From NCBI RefSeq assembly GCF_036370855.1, contig NC_088098.1, positions 33,731,981 through 33,795,980 on the forward strand: a DNA stretch of 64,000 bases, read 5' to 3'. This stretch comes from Dromaius novaehollandiae (Eukaryota; Chordata; Aves; Casuariiformes; Dromaiidae). The notes beneath the pieces were generated by a model, which was not told the origin of the DNA, searched no databases, and was given only the letters and a program-made list of their open reading frames with translations. The translations under genes and the position numbers were made by a program. This document shows positions 1 through 13,290 of this stretch, one piece after another (position 1 is the first letter of the stretch; each line of letters starts with the position of its first letter).

Positions 1-613
1 ATATGTATCGTACAAGAGGATTTTTGTGATATTTTTCAGTTTTCTTACATCCTATCCCGTGTAAAAAGATCACCAGCGGATTTTAGTTTGCTAAGAACAG
101 ATGGCATTCACAGTGGCTGCTTTAGATCTGGAATAAGGTGCGCTTCAGAACACCTAGATTGAGGAGTCTGTGTTCCTTATACAGTCAAGAGAAAAATAGA
201 TGCTCTCAGAAGACCAAAATATAAATCCAAATTATGTGAATCACATATCTAGCATGAATTTCCTATAACTATCACCTATCTATTGTGCCTGAAGCATGCC
301 TACATCATGCAATTGCAGTACAATGCAAGCATGCTGCAGTCAGCTGAGACTGGAAGAAGTAGAGCCTTCACGGTTCTCATTGAGTTGATGAGCACTGCGT
401 AGAGGTGGAGCTTGTTAGATCAAATTTACAGTAATGTTACTGTACTGTTTGAGGATCTGAGATAGCACCTACACAGTGGTACACAGCACTTGCAGGGTGA
501 GAGGAAGCTTGGGGCTCTCTGCACTAGTATACTGTGCATGTAGACATTGCTATGATTTCCTTTTACTAGGTCTCTTTTTTTCTACACAAGCTACAAAACT
601 GTAGAGCAATGAC
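1..613. other. intergenic, no feature seen
   Basis: AT-rich non-coding sequence at the left edge. I see no open frame of gene quality, no splice-flanked exon-like segment and no repeat I can name. Confidence 0.5.
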
Positions 614-794
614 CTAGAGGAGCATTTTTCACCCTGTAGTCTGCAGATCTTTAGGCATTCCTGAAGGATTTAAAGGGACTGCAAAAGAGAGCTAAGACAG
701 GTAGGTCTTTATCAGTCAGATTAAATTCTTACAAAAGGGTCTGCACCTCCTAAAGATTTTAAAGGTATGCAAATCAAAAAGTTTGAAAAGCAGT
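614..794. mobile_element. decayed hAT-like non-autonomous DNA element
   Basis: The right end (774-794) reads CAAAAAGTTTGAAAAGCAGT, close to the inner-to-outer terminal repeat of Charlie/MER-type hAT elements. The left part (about 614-660) has the matching 'CCTGTAGTCTGCAGATC' pattern that follows the left terminus in such elements. Two internal segments, around 650-685 and 739-772, resemble each other. No clean 8-bp target-site duplication can be recognised, so the element is old or its ends are slightly misplaced. The family assignment is from memory of consensus patterns. Confidence 0.45.
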
Positions 795-2490
795 AAAGTG
801 TGTTACACAGTTACCAAAGGAAGAAACATGATGGTACTCCTGTTTATTTCTGAGTAAACACATAGGAGTTTATTTCTAAACTCTCATGTGGCAATTATAT
901 CTTAAGGGAGGCCAAGACATGCAAAAGAGTTTTAGCAGAATTTCACCTTGCAGTGGCTTGCATGTTCTCAGAGTTCAAAGAGGAGTAATTTACATTATAT
1001 TTAGCCAATCCTTGACATTTTAAATTCACCTGCTTCAGTGCAACAGGAATTGGTGCTAGAAGCGTTTTTCATTTTCATTCTATTTCTAGTGCTAATTGAG
1101 CAAAGAATCAAAACATCTTGGAACAAAGGGAGAGTTCTTAACACATTAGGCAGATTACTAATATTTTCATTACTTCCTTATTCCACAGTCCAACTCGTGA
1201 GAGAGATTATAGTTCTCTTGTTTGTTATTTCCTAATGTTTTCTGATTTGGAAAGATTTTCAACTCTGTTCTGTCTGGATCCAGTTTCTCACTTTGTTCTT
1301 ACCCCACAACCACCATCGCCTCATCTCCACCATCTCTAAACACTCCCCTCATTTGCAGCCCCAGGATCTTCTGCCCATTGTTCCATTTTGGGGCATTGCC
1401 CTGGCTGGTAATCTGCAAAGATTTGATGGGTCAGGGATACTAGCTTTTCTGCTGGATTCTAACTGCTCCTGTTTGTCACATAAAATACTACCCATATGGC
1501 AGCTGTGTTTTGTTAAAGTGAGAGTATTTTATGATTTAGAAATGGAAAGCCCATGCAATTGTGATTGTCATTCTAAGGACCATGAAAACATACTGTAAAG
1601 TGGGGTCATTACTGTAGAAGAACTTTTAAAGGAAGAGTGGAGATTTGAAGGAAGAAGGGGAGAAAGTAGTTTGGGTAGCACAGGCATAAGATCTGACATG
1701 CTACAAATTGAGGAGGTAAGTGAAATATATGTTGGGAGATCTGGAGGAGGAGGATGCTCATAGGAAGCAAGAACCAGAAATAAACAATACTATATGAGGG
1801 GCCTTACTAGCAGATGACAAGACTGAGGGAAGGAGGCTAATGAGGGACTCAAATCAGAGGTAAGGTCTGGTCAGTGGTAAAGGAAACTGAAAAGAAGGGA
1901 AGTAGTCAAGCCATTGGACAAAAAGATAGCTAACCCCTACATGAGATCTCCAGGTGGGAGTAGATAGCAACTCTGCTGAAAGGGAATAAGTAAAGAATCA
2001 ATTTAGTTGTCTAATAGAGGAAAATGCACATTCTGTTTTTGCGGTTAGCCCTCTGGTTAGAGATAGCGAAGCAACAAGATTTTGCAGAACATAAAACAAG
2101 GACTTGAGGTCTTTGGTAACCACACACCATCTCTACAAGAGAGGGAATTCTTAACAATCAAAGACTACCAACTGTAACAGCAGATGTTACACTTTTACAC
2201 AATTATGCAGTATTTTGCATCATACTTGTATTTGTATGACAGATATGTAACACTACCAATTTCATTATCAGTGGTATTGCCTGCTGATGAAGACTTTTCA
2301 TAAATTAAACAGGATTACATGCTGTATGAAAAAACTGAGATTTGGCGTCTCACAATGTAGCTTATTTCTGTTGCTCTGAAGTCATTTTGAATCCATTAGG
2401 AATAGCTATGAATACATAGAGTGAGCTGTTTAAAAGCTCAGCTTCTAAAAAGCAGTGTGTTTCCAAAGAAATGTTACCAGCCTTTGTAAT
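795..2490. other. intergenic, nothing recognised
   Basis: Non-coding, moderately AT-rich. The longest open frames are about 100 codons or less (for example 1293-1598 plus) and resemble no protein family. Purine-rich stretches at about 1610-1900 are low complexity only. Confidence 0.5.
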
Positions 2491-2493
2491 AGT

Positions 2494-2560
2494 GGATAAT
2501 CCCCTAGATAAGGAAGTAGCTTGCAAAAGATAAAGATGCTGATCATTTACCATTCTCAGT
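2494..2560 (+). repeat. local direct repeat, copy A
   Basis: This roughly 65-bp segment (GGATAATCCCCTAGATAAGG...) recurs at 3405-3470 in the same orientation, 911 bp downstream. Both copies share GGATAATCC, AGATAAG, AGCTTGCAAAAG and CTGAT.ATTTA in the same order with a few substitutions. It is either a small local duplication or two copies of an unnamed interspersed repeat. Confidence 0.65.
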
Positions 2561-3404
2561 TGGTATAGGATATTACAATAGATAGGTATTTCAGTATTTT
2601 TAGATACTGTCTTAGACACAATTTTAGATATTGTCTAAGAGCAACGCAAGTAGCAGTTCTGTAGAAGCTTTTGTCACAGTAATCATTAAGTATGCATTAG
2701 GATCCCTATGTGCCAGTATCACCAGTTTCTTGGCTACTGTCCTCACCAAAATACTTGAGAAACCACAGAAATAAAACTGTTACTTCCTGGCAAACTTGCA
2801 TATAGTAACAACCTCTAAAAGCTGGGCAAACTCGGAAGCAGCTCCCATACTACAGCATCCTAAAATACTGCTAGGCATTCTTCCTGTTGGGAATGAGAGA
2901 AATGAATGATAGTGGAACAAAGTTACGTTTATTTCTGGCATATTCACGTAGACTGACAATGGGAGAGACAAAAAAGTATTTCAAATACCACTCCAGATGT
3001 GCTTTAAGAAACTGTTGTTTCTAAGAAAGTTGCTGCCATAAGGCAAGTTGAAACTGCAATTTTTCAGCATTAAGAAGGAATCTAAAGTTTACATAGGGCC
3101 GTGAATCCTACAACAAAGGGTTTCATGAATCAATCAAAACCAAAAATGCCTGACCTGATGAAAGCATGTCTACAAGGATGACATAACCCTTTACATTGGA
3201 TCCTGGGACTTTGCATTGGTTTTGTTGCTTTATGAGTCCAGAAAGACAAGCTAGACAGTTTGTACAGGAAGATTTCCATCCAGAAGTGATGCTGTGCAGC
3301 AAAAATTATTCTAAACTCCTTTTCTTTCTTCTCATCCCACAAGCTTTTGCAGTTACAAAGAATTACATAGATTTCTTATTAATCACCAGTTCATAAATCA
3401 TGAC
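2561..3404. other. intergenic spacer between direct repeats
   Basis: Non-coding sequence between the two copies of the local repeat. Open frames are below 75 codons and not protein-like. Confidence 0.4.
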
Positions 3405-3470
3405 GGATAATCCTGCAGATAAGAAAGCAGCTTGCAAAAGGTCAAGCTACTGATTATTTATCAGTCTTTG
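3405..3470 (+). repeat. local direct repeat, copy B
   Basis: Second copy of the segment at 2494-2560, same orientation, roughly 80% identical by eye. Similarity fades on both sides. Confidence 0.65.
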
Positions 3471-5040
3471 ACACTTAAATTCTTTGGGTGGGTCAAATTT
3501 CAGGATTCCTTCAGTGCCCCTCAAACAAGTAGAAACCAGAAAATGAGTATGTACTTTCAGCTCATTAATATAAATACTTTTCACATTGTTAATACAAAGC
3601 TGAACATGAAGGGCTGCTTGAATGATAAAATCTTTCCATGTGACTACTTTTAAGGAACTTAAAAGCCAAAAACGCACTAGAGGTAAAATCCAAAGGCCAA
3701 AAGGAATGATAATCAAAAAAACATTAATACCTATAAAAATTTCTGATGTGTTTCATTTAAAACATTTAAGACTTATTTCCTCTGAGAAATGCATGTGAGT
3801 ATTGGAACTACAGATTAGTAAAATGCAGAGGCCAAGATATTCAAAGTAGGCTAGGCAATGTTAGTCCTCCAAGGTCTGGTGTTTTAGTATGACTAGTATT
3901 TTAAGTGTTTCTGATTCAAGGTCCCATAAAGGGGCCTCACTCTTCAGAAAATGCTACACATTTTTAAATTAAGAATCTTTTATGATTTCTTTAGTTCAGT
4001 ATCCAAAAGGCAGTATCCATTTCTGAAAAACCAGCCACAGAGCAAGGCATTTGTATGTACTATGGTAACACATCTTACCTCTTAATTGCCTTGAGTACAC
4101 CTGGCAGCTGCATTCATTGCTGTTGTATTTTCTTCCCTGAACGCCCTTAGGGTTTTAGTGCAATTACAGTGAATGCCGTTATACTAGAACACAAGATATT
4201 TCTAGTCCGTAGTCTCATAGCACAGATGTGTTTTGGAAACCATGCCATACTGTATCATGACTCATTCTCTCAGTCAGTCTTACACCAGCCTAATCATGGA
4301 AGGATAGTTTTAGGAAAATATTCTCAAACTGCTTCCTCTTTGATACTCCCCACATTCCCGTCTCACAGTCTGAAATTCTTGCTTTTCGGGTGACAGCATT
4401 CCTATGATCCCCATTTTTTTTAATCTTCAGAAATATGTCATTCGTAGCTTGTGCTGCATTTTTCTCTAGCCATTTTTTCAAACATGCAAAATAGAACTGA
4501 AATATTACACACGATTTCCATTAAATGGGTGTTTTCAAAAGATGCAGGATGCAAAATAAATGCATCAAACAAAAATGAGTCATTCACTAAGATTCAGATG
4601 AAGACACAGAGCCCATTGAAAGAAATCAAGTTTTGCAGGTGGCCAGAAATAAAGGAAAATGAATCTGAATGACTGAAATTAGCCTGACTCTTCCAGATGA
4701 AGTTATTCAAACAACATAAATATGACAAATGTCATATTTTGAAGTTTGCCAGATCTAAGAAGTTGTGCTCACAGCCGAAAATGTGCGGTTTGTACACAAA
4801 TTTTTTTTCATTCTTTTTCTTTCTACAGTGGTGTTCTTTTCTGAAGATTAAGGCCACTCCCTTGGCATCAGAGGAGATCCACCTTCAGTAATATTTACCC
4901 TGGGAGATGCTAAAAAGCCCTCCTCTGTGGCTCAAGCATTGTTTATTCATTACTCTTTAGTATTTGTGTGATCATCTGGAGACCCTCACCTGCAATCAGG
5001 CTACCACAGTGCTAGATGCTAATGTATATGGTACGCTCAG
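3471..5040. other. intergenic, nothing recognised
   Basis: AT-rich non-coding DNA. Short T-runs occur at 4799-4824. No exon-like segment and no named repeat. Confidence 0.45.
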
Positions 5041-5050
5041 GTATGATACA

Positions 5051-5125
5051 CTCAGGTTCAAGCCTTCGGTCTGAGCTGGACAGAGCAGGCCCTGGGACAC
5101 TGGTCTCCCACATGGCATTTGAGAA
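5051..5125. repeat. palindromic repeat family, fragment
   Basis: The sequence CTCAGGTTCAAGCCTTCGG followed by CAGAGCAGGCCCTGGGACACTGGTCTCCCACATGGC matches the centre of a palindromic interspersed repeat common in sauropsids (pattern 'CAGGTTCAAGTCCCTGCTC ... GAGCAGGGACTTGAACC.GGTCTCCCACATCCC'). Other copies in this window are at 7940-8230, 32087-32200 and 55030-55250. Assigned by pattern memory only. Confidence 0.4.
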
Positions 5126-5129
5126 TCCT

Positions 5130-7935
5130 GACCACAGGGAAGGTCCTCACTGAATCTCTTTGCTTTTATTTTTGACTGGGAAAAGGGGGTTTCCCATGTC
5201 ATGGTGGAGAGCCAGGAATAACAAATCTTGAATACTTCTATGAGGCAGGAAAGCAATCTGTGCTATGGAAGACACAGTAAAGCATCTCTGCCTGAAGAAA
5301 CTTGTTTACCTAAAAGACCAATGGAAGAGAAAATGCTTTCTGAACCTCTGAACCGTGGTCTGGCACAACAATTGACTTTTCCTCCCCTCTCTTTCATTTC
5401 TATTTTCTCTTTCTCATATAAATCATGAGTATTAGGTTGAATGGCATTTCATCTAACTAAGTAACGCTAGACGGGAATCAGTTAAACTCTCCGAACATTA
5501 AGGTGCAAACTGATCAGTAATGGTGGAATGTGGAAGCAATGCTGGGACCTGCCTTGCCATTTGGGAGTTTTACAGGAGAAGCAGTACTCCAGGAGGAACT
5601 TGAATATGTCTCATATTCAGGATAGGATTGTGTCTCTCTCTAAAAATCTTTCGTTGCACATCAAAATGTTTGAAACTATGCACATTTTAGGAAAGGTGTC
5701 ATTTCACTGAAAGTTGCTGACAAGTAAACTTTCAAGCATTACGCTAATCCTAAGCAAATTTAAGAATAACTTCGCCACAAAGCACTGTATCAAAAACAAA
5801 TTTTTAACAATGTCCTACTGTCTGCTGTCATTGGGTAAGTGGAAAAGTAGATATTTCAGTTTCAGGAGTTGCTCATCATTTCCACAAGCACAGCTCAGCG
5901 GACTTCAGTTCATGGATTTTCTTTTATGAATGCAGATTTCCTGGGGGAAATAGAGAATTAAGGACAGTTCCGCTTCCCTTAAGGGAAAATGGGATGTACT
6001 GATAATTGCTAGAGGAATTAAATGATGCTTCACACTTCTTTCAAATACTAATATAGATTTAAGGCAGCAAGTGACATGTGCTCTCTGGTATGCAGTCTTT
6101 AATTGCATATTCCTTTTGCTGGAGGGTTCTGTTTCTTCATTTAATAGCAATATATCAATCTCCATCAATGCAATCCTTTGTTAATGATTGTACAGTGTAT
6201 CACGATTGTTTTACAGGGAAAACAGTAGTCTTACTAATGCTAAAACTGAAGACAATATCCTATCTGGTGACTATACAAGGAGGAATTCGCAAGTTATGCC
6301 ATGTTGTACAATTTTCATTCCTTCCCCTGTCTAATCAGACTTCAGCTGTTTCTTCTTGTATGTCTCTCTCATTCTTTTCTTTTTCCCCTGTGCCCTATAA
6401 AATGAGCTGAACTCCTTTTACCCAGCTGACCCTCTTTTCCCATTGTTATTTTCAGATTATAGCAAATTTCATTCCATCTGGTAGAAATATCATTTCCTTG
6501 TCCCCATGGAGAATTTCTACCAGGTAGGCAAGCTCGGCATAGATGTCGTTAGGCTTTTGCTGAATTTCTGCTACAGTGAAGCTCTTGCTGTTACACAGCA
6601 TTCTGTCAGAATATCTCTCTGTAGGATATTACATCACCGGAGTGCTTGTTTCTTAAACATTTATAGTCTGTTGTTTAAAATTTTTGACTGTCAATGTATT
6701 AAAAATTCAGTGAAAATGATTATGTTTTTAGGAGCAGAAAAGAAGAACAATTTCAAACATCTCTCCATTTTTGAGCAAGGAATGCTCTTCGTTCTCTGGC
6801 TGAAACTTGACATGCAACAGATATCTGAGCACAGCTTCATCCAGATTTCATCTGTTCATTGCTGACAGTCTGGCTTCTTCAGTTTCTCATGTCTTGTCTT
6901 CAAATGTTCACACTGTTCTTGCCTGCCATTTTTTACTTCTGCTTTTTCAGTATTTTATTAACCTTCGGAGATTAAAACTGCATTAAGCATTCCAACTTTT
7001 TGCAGGAGCTCGGGGGCCAAATGTTGTTTTTTCTGGGGGTTGTTGTAGTTTCTCTGCTAGAGGAGAGCTTACTAAGAACGGGTGGGTAAAAAAGATGCCA
7101 CCATACCTGAGACTGGGATCTAGGATGTATGGTTCTGCACTCTGTGACATTAGTTCATCACTTGTGAGATCTGAATTCAGTCCCTCACAGCATAAGTTAC
7201 CCGGGGCCAAATTTCCCAAACATAAAACTTCAGGCAACTCAAATCTGCTTAAATTAACCGTCCAAAAGAACAATCCTTTGATGCTTGGCCTCCTGGTGAG
7301 CTGTAAAACAGCAAAAAGTCATCTGTGAAATGGTTACTTTTTCACTTCTCAATTGCAAACACATATTCCCCACATGCAGATAAATAAAGCAGGTCCCAAC
7401 TGCTGCTAGTATTTGTGGTCAAACAAGATCACTTTGTTTGCTACTGATTTTTAATGAAGTGTTTATAAAAGTAAAATACGATTTTATTAAAAAGTTAACC
7501 TATGTGATAAAAGTATTTTATTACAATTTCCTCCAACATCAAAGAGAAGTATGATGAACGATGGAGGATAGATTTTTTTTTCCCCCAAAGGAAGTTATCT
7601 ATTCCTTTGATTTAAAATCTCCTGTTTACTTCCAAAGCTCCCCACACTTTCACCAGTGGAATCCCCTCAATTTCTGCTCCCCCACGTGCACCAGAGTTCC
7701 CCAGTTTGGGCTGAATGACTAGCACTTTCCTCCAGCCAAATAGGAACCTTGAACTATATATTCTCATGTACCTCTCCTTTGGGGTCCCAAGCCATTGTAG
7801 GTGTCCACAGCATTGTCTACTACACACCTCAAAAGGAAAAGGCAAATGGTTTTGTTTGGAGAACTGCACCTAAGAAGGAGGTGATTATGCTTGTTCTTTC
7901 ATGTAATTGTTCAGGGATTAGAGCACTTCCCCAAG
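5130..7935. other. intergenic, nothing recognised
   Basis: AT-rich non-coding DNA. The longest frames are 110 codons (6078-6410 plus) and 119 codons (6506-6865 plus). Both lack protein-like composition or a recognisable domain and are taken as chance. Confidence 0.5.
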
Positions 7936-7939
7936 TTAT

Positions 7940-8230
7940 GTGAGAGTTGGACTCCGTTCCCTCTTCACTTGTGAAAACTTGAACCCACATGTTCCAACTC
8001 CCAGATTAAAAATGTCCTAAGTGCCAGCATAGAGTAGAGTGGGCTTTTCTCCATTTAAGGTCATCACACTCTCCATTAAATCTTCCAATATTCCCTGGGA
8101 TAGCGAATATGCATAAGAATGGTTCTAGTATGTATTGGTTATGGCATTCACCCAGAGGACAGGCATCCTGAGTTCCTATCTCTGCTCCACGAGATGTTCA
8201 TGTATTGACTGAATAATCGCTAAATAAAAG
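7940..8230. mobile_element. palindromic DNA element with diverged inverted arms
   Basis: Left arm 7976-8021 reads ACTTGAACCCACATGTTCC... and ends near GTCCTAAG. Right arm 8137-8192 reads GGTTATGGCATTCACCCAGA... and ends CTGCTCC. Reverse-complementing the right arm aligns it with the left at roughly 60%. The arms match the sauropsid pattern 'GGTTAGGGCACTCACCTGGGA.GTGGGAGACCCAGGTTCAA' and its complement. About 115 bp of unique sequence separates them. No coding capacity; a non-autonomous element or its remnant. Confidence 0.5.
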
Positions 8231-8744
8231 AGCAGCTTCCTGATCTATGTGTCAATTGTTGCAAATCCCCCCATAAGGCAACTCCATTTTGTAGGGACTT
8301 GGACATGCAACTCAGCAGTATGTGTTCCGCTCCAGACATCACACACCGAAGTTAAACACTGCAATGCTGAGCAGAAGGCCACTTAAATCCCCAGGCTGAA
8401 CCCAGCTCGGTGCACCTCTGTGCCTCTGGTCTAGTACAAACATGAGCTGCTTCATCTATATAGCATAAAACAGTGCAGTGCAGAGCTATAAGCTTAGTTC
8501 TGACAGCTGTAATGCTGCATCCCTCATGCATCCAAATGTGGTGGCATGTCCACAAGCCTCTCAGAAAGGATCAAGAGGAGTAGCACTGTGTATGCAACAA
8601 TTCCCCAGTTGGCACGAGTGCTACAGGCTACTGTACTTGTTACACGCTCCCAAGCACAATGTAAATGTGAGATCAATTAGACAGAAGTTAATAAACATCT
8701 GTTTATAAATATTTTGGAAAGAAACAGAGCAGCGGGAGTACTGT

Positions 8745-8930
8745 GCCTAAACAGTGACTCATGAACACCTGAGTTTTAGCTGTGGCTCTGTCCCTGACAT
8801 GTTTTGGCCTGGGACACAAACCCCCCTGTGTCAGTTCCCCTAGCTGTAAAATAGTTGTATTTCTCCCACTTCCCATGGATGCCAATCTTGTGAAGCTGTA
8901 CTGATCTGCTAGTGTTTGTTCAGTACCCTG
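8745..8930 (+). repeat. MIR-like SINE remnant with LINE-like tail
   Basis: The order of blocks is that of an old tRNA-derived core SINE: CCTGAGTTTTAGCTGTGGCTCTG, then CCTGGGACACAAAC, then GTCAGTTCCCCTAGCTGTAAAATAG. A tail near 8915-8930 (TTTGTTCAGTACCCTG) resembles the L2-like end. Divergence is high, as expected for an ancient insertion. Confidence 0.55.
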
Positions 8931-8964
8931 ATGATTCAGATTGTTATACAAATTATTCTTCATA

Positions 8965-11250
8965 TTAAATGAACTATAGATGACTATACATTTTTAAGCT
9001 TTGGGAGTTTGAGAATGGCCTTCCTATCAATGTCACAGCAACTTCTACTTCAATTTGTATTTTTGGGTTGTGATTTTATCTATGGCTTACAAATACATTA
9101 AAGATGATCTTTCTTAAACAGAGCTGACAACTGGGCATGGTGCTCTTCTGTTTAGTACATAAACCAAGCACTTAACCTGCTTCTGTGCCTACAATCAACA
9201 AGACATTTCTGCTGTATATAGCAGCTATCAATCTCCTCCCTTTGTGTCTGTTCACATTAAAGAGTGCTTCAGCACTTCCTGAGCCCTATGGGCTCAGCAT
9301 TAAATGTTTTATCAAAGGTTCATAGCTTGTCCTTGCTGAATTCACAGCCTAACAGTAACACCCTATTTTCTGTTGTCTTGATTGCTCTGATCTTTTGTTA
9401 GTGGCAGCTATTTTCCTTCTGGACTTTGGTTAATTTGGGTTCCTCAGGCTGCAAAGGTTATGGTCTAGTCATCCCTCACAGTCTAGTCATAATCATGGCT
9501 ATTCCACCTTGTGCTACAAATAGTGGTAATAGATGATACTGAAGAACACCATTATTCTGCTATGATCCAGAGTCTTAGAATGATTATACATCATTTTGAG
9601 ATACCCAGTCTTAGTACGAGAAGTGTAAATCTTTCAAAGACTCCGTTAACAATTTCTCAGCTGTTTAATGAAGCAAGCATAATGTAACATTCATGTGAAG
9701 GATGCATTAGATGGCAAAAGGAAGACAAGTTTGACTTATAACAGTTCAGCAGGCAGAAAAGAGAGAGAAACAAATACACTTACTGCATATTTTATGAACT
9801 TGCAGCAGCACTTGACAAAGAAATATTCAAGTTGCTAAGAAACAACTATGACTGGACCAAAATAAATACAAAGTTTTCACCTTCATATTTTCTCATTTAT
9901 CACCTATAATCAATTAGCAGTCTGAGGTCTGGTGACCTTATTCACAGTGCAAATGTTCCTATATATCTGATAAAGTTAACTATGGGGACATATTAAAAGT
10001 AAGTGTGATCATGAAAACTATAGATATTTATCAATATTTTTAGAATCCTCCCTCTGCCCTTTCCTGTTTGCAGACAGGTTCTGGTGGGTATCTACCAAGG
10101 AACACTTCCCTCTGTGTGCCAATAAATCCCCTATATTGAGCTTTACAGCTGAGTAAACCCAAACTCCAGATCTTGAGAAGACCAAGCTGGCAGACACTCA
10201 AAGATTATGCCAGTCACAGAAATATAAAATTGCTCTGAGAAAGCCATCTGTTTGTCAGATCACTTTGAGCTCATTCATTAGTACAGAAAGTCAGTCATGC
10301 AAATAAGTCAAGGTCATTTCATTTATCCACATAAAAGACTGCTTAGCTGAGTGCAGAATTGGGAACTAAGTTGTGAAAGATAGAAGAACAAAATGAATTA
10401 GCCTCAATAACCTCCCTAGAAGCTTTCCCCTATTCCCAGCAAGACCTCCTCCAAGCTCTCTGTTACAAGCCTGTGGTAAAGGTAGAGCCCTTGGACACCT
10501 GCCCTCTCAAACGCTGCTCCATGGACTCAGCTGCAGAATGTTATTGCTGGGAGTGTCCTATTCACACAGCAGCATCCTCACAGTGTTGCCTTAAACTTAC
10601 CCCCCCCAGACAAGTTGTTGTCCAGCTTTTCCATTGCAAATGGAATATTGAAAGATCTTCTTGGGAAACTCCCTCTAATCATCTCACTCCTTCATTAAGG
10701 AAATATGTATTTCCCAGCTAGCCTAACCTTCCTGATACTTATGCAGAGATAATATTGTAAACCTGTTTCTAGCACAAGGCAGCACAGACACCAGGAGAGG
10801 AAACGCCATCCCCCGGCCTACTCATTCCCTCCCCTGTCCTAGGGAAACCTTTCTCCTCTCAGAGAGACTCCTCACATTATACAGAGCTCCTTAGCTTGTT
10901 CTTTCTGGCTCAGATAACCTCATCAGTCACAATACTTAAAATAAACCATGCCTCTTAAGATACTATATTTATAAATATATCTCATAAATATTGTAGCCAT
11001 TTGTTTCTTCCCAGCATCTCATAGAGGCCATATAAAGTATCTAACTATAATAGACGATGGAGTGGGACGCAGGGTGCATGTGCTGAGTGACAGCCACATG
11101 CAGCTCATTTCAGAATGCTCTCTCATACCCCAGTAGCATTAGAAGTGAACCTACTTGTTTTTCATTTTAAAAGAGTTCATAATATTATTTCTAAGAGCAT
11201 CATAATTTCTTTCTTTCATAATGTCTTTCATTTCCAAGAGTGCTGGGGAT
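8965..11250. other. intergenic, nothing recognised
   Basis: Mostly AT-rich non-coding DNA. A C-run at 10602-10608 and a pyrimidine-rich part at 10790-10870 are low complexity. The only frame above 80 codons (10473-10721 plus) has no recognisable domain. Confidence 0.5.
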
Positions 11251-12009
11251 TTTAGCTTACATTTCACATGGATGAAACTGGGGAACAAGACTGGCAGATG
11301 TGCAGAAGGACAGCAACCTGAGGATATGACAGGATGTTGTAGAAATGAGGATGGAGGACAGTGACAGCAAGGCCCACTTGGAAAAGGTTTGAGGACTCCT
11401 GCCTAAGACAGCAGCTTCACTGCCTGCTCCAAGTAACTTGGTAGTGTGGTGCTTATTATTACCCACATTATGTGTATATCCTGAAGGCCACTGTTTCTGA
11501 TGAGGTTACTGTTGTTCAATAACACAATGTAAATACACTCCTGCCAGATACAAAAGACTGCCAGCAACTAAGGCATTGAGACTTTGGGCAGATTTCTCTG
11601 GGTCTGTCCAGGACATACTTGACTTCCTGTGTCTGGCTTTCTGAAAGCTAGATACACAGGCTTGGAGAAAGTAATTGCAATGGCTAAGCAAGTCAACAAT
11701 GTGAGGATGTAACGAGATTCTGTACAGTCCCAATAATCCCACGGGCAATATGTTATATTACTGCCCTGCACTGATCATTAAAGAAACAGCAAACATCATT
11801 CTGATAATGGGCAACCCAGTTATCCCGATGGCAACCAAACAGTTACAGGTAAGCAAATAATATCCCAAATTATTGCATGCCTCTGGTGTTGGTACATCAT
11901 TAGACACCCTTGTGATGAATGCCCTCTAAGAATGTGCCATGGAGCAATAGTCATAAAATAAACCAGTTTCATGAAGAAAGGCTGATTTCACAGTCCAGAT
12001 CTAACTTCT

Positions 12010-12110
12010 GCCAACACCCTCCTATAATTAGGTCTGGCATATAGACCTGAGCCAAGTCACTGGACCTTGTACACTGAGACACTTCAGTCTCCTTCAAGAT
12101 TGACAAAGGG
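12010..12110 (+). repeat. possible MIR-like SINE fragment
   Basis: The blocks CTTCTGCCAACACCC, CCTGAGCCAAGTCACTGGACC and CACTTCAGTCTCCTT follow the order of an old MIR-type SINE ('CTCTGCCACT ... TTGAGCAAGTCACTTAACC ... CTCAGTTTCC'). The match is weak. Confidence 0.35.
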
Positions 12111-13264
12111 ACAGAAGTTCTGACTAAGAAGTTGCATAAATCTATTTTAGCTCATTTTAAGGTCTGTCCTATTGACAGGAAACTTTTTGCGCAAGAAAGA
12201 TGCCCCTGCATATCATCAGGATGTTGAACAAGGAGCGGCAACACAAAATGGTAAGTGTTTAGTCAAAGACCTCAAATGATCACTGCTGAGCTGCAGTGGA
12301 AGTGAAGAATTAGGCCTGGTTCAGACACTGAATTAGGGCAAATCTCTGGGCAACCTTTTCTTTTCACAGCACCCCATAAGTCCTTTTCCCTTGCTGAAGG
12401 CTGCCAACAAACAAATCCAAGTCATGATCCACAAGAGTTATTGATTCAGCTAATGAACCTTCTGACTGACATATGCCATAGTCATTGTTTGGAGACATAC
12501 ACATCTGCACTGATGATGTGGAGTTCAAGAAGAATATAAAGCATATGTTTTCTCCCAAATAAGATCCGACTGCACTGGCTAGCCCAGCAAGCTCAATGCC
12601 AAACTTTGTGTTTTGGCAAATACAACTGGTGATAATAATTCTGAGAGATCCAGTTGCTTCTTGCTTCCTCAACATCTGAAATCTTTCAGAGAAAGAAGAG
12701 CCATATGTTGGAGAGTCTTGAAGGGATATTCTGCCATCTTTACAACATTCTGGTCCATAATTCTGCTGTCAAGACTAATAACAACTTCCTATGCAAAATA
12801 TTGCAAATATTTCAACTGAAGCATAGCAAATGTAAGCTTCAAAGAAACAACATTTTGCTTTTTGGGCCTCATAATCACGAGTGACAGTGCTTTCTAAAAT
12901 AGGACCAACTCTGAAGCCATCTTCAAAATATTAGCTGAACCAACTAGAGTTAATGACGCAAAATGTTGTCTGTTTATACTAATTTTTAAGGTAGAGTAGA
13001 AACTAGAACTTCTGATGTCTACAACTTTTGTATGAGATTTATGCTGAAATTGTGGTTACTGACACCAATTTAGAAAGTGGCATTTGATTAGATCAATGAG
13101 ATTCTTGTGTCCATTCCGAATCAGGTAATTTTCAACCTGTGCAAAGCAATCATTGTTTTGACTGATGAGCTGTCCTACATCAGATGCAGGAAAACAATAA
13201 GGTGAGATCTCTACCACACATAGAACTGTCCAACCCAGAGAAAAAGGAATTCCTAGATTAGGGG

Positions 13265-13290
13265 AAAAAGAAAAGAAAAGAAAAGAAAAG
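13265..13290 (+). repeat. (AAAAG)5 microsatellite
   Basis: Five perfect AAAAG units preceded by one extra A. Simple pentanucleotide repeat, likely length-variable. Confidence 0.9.
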
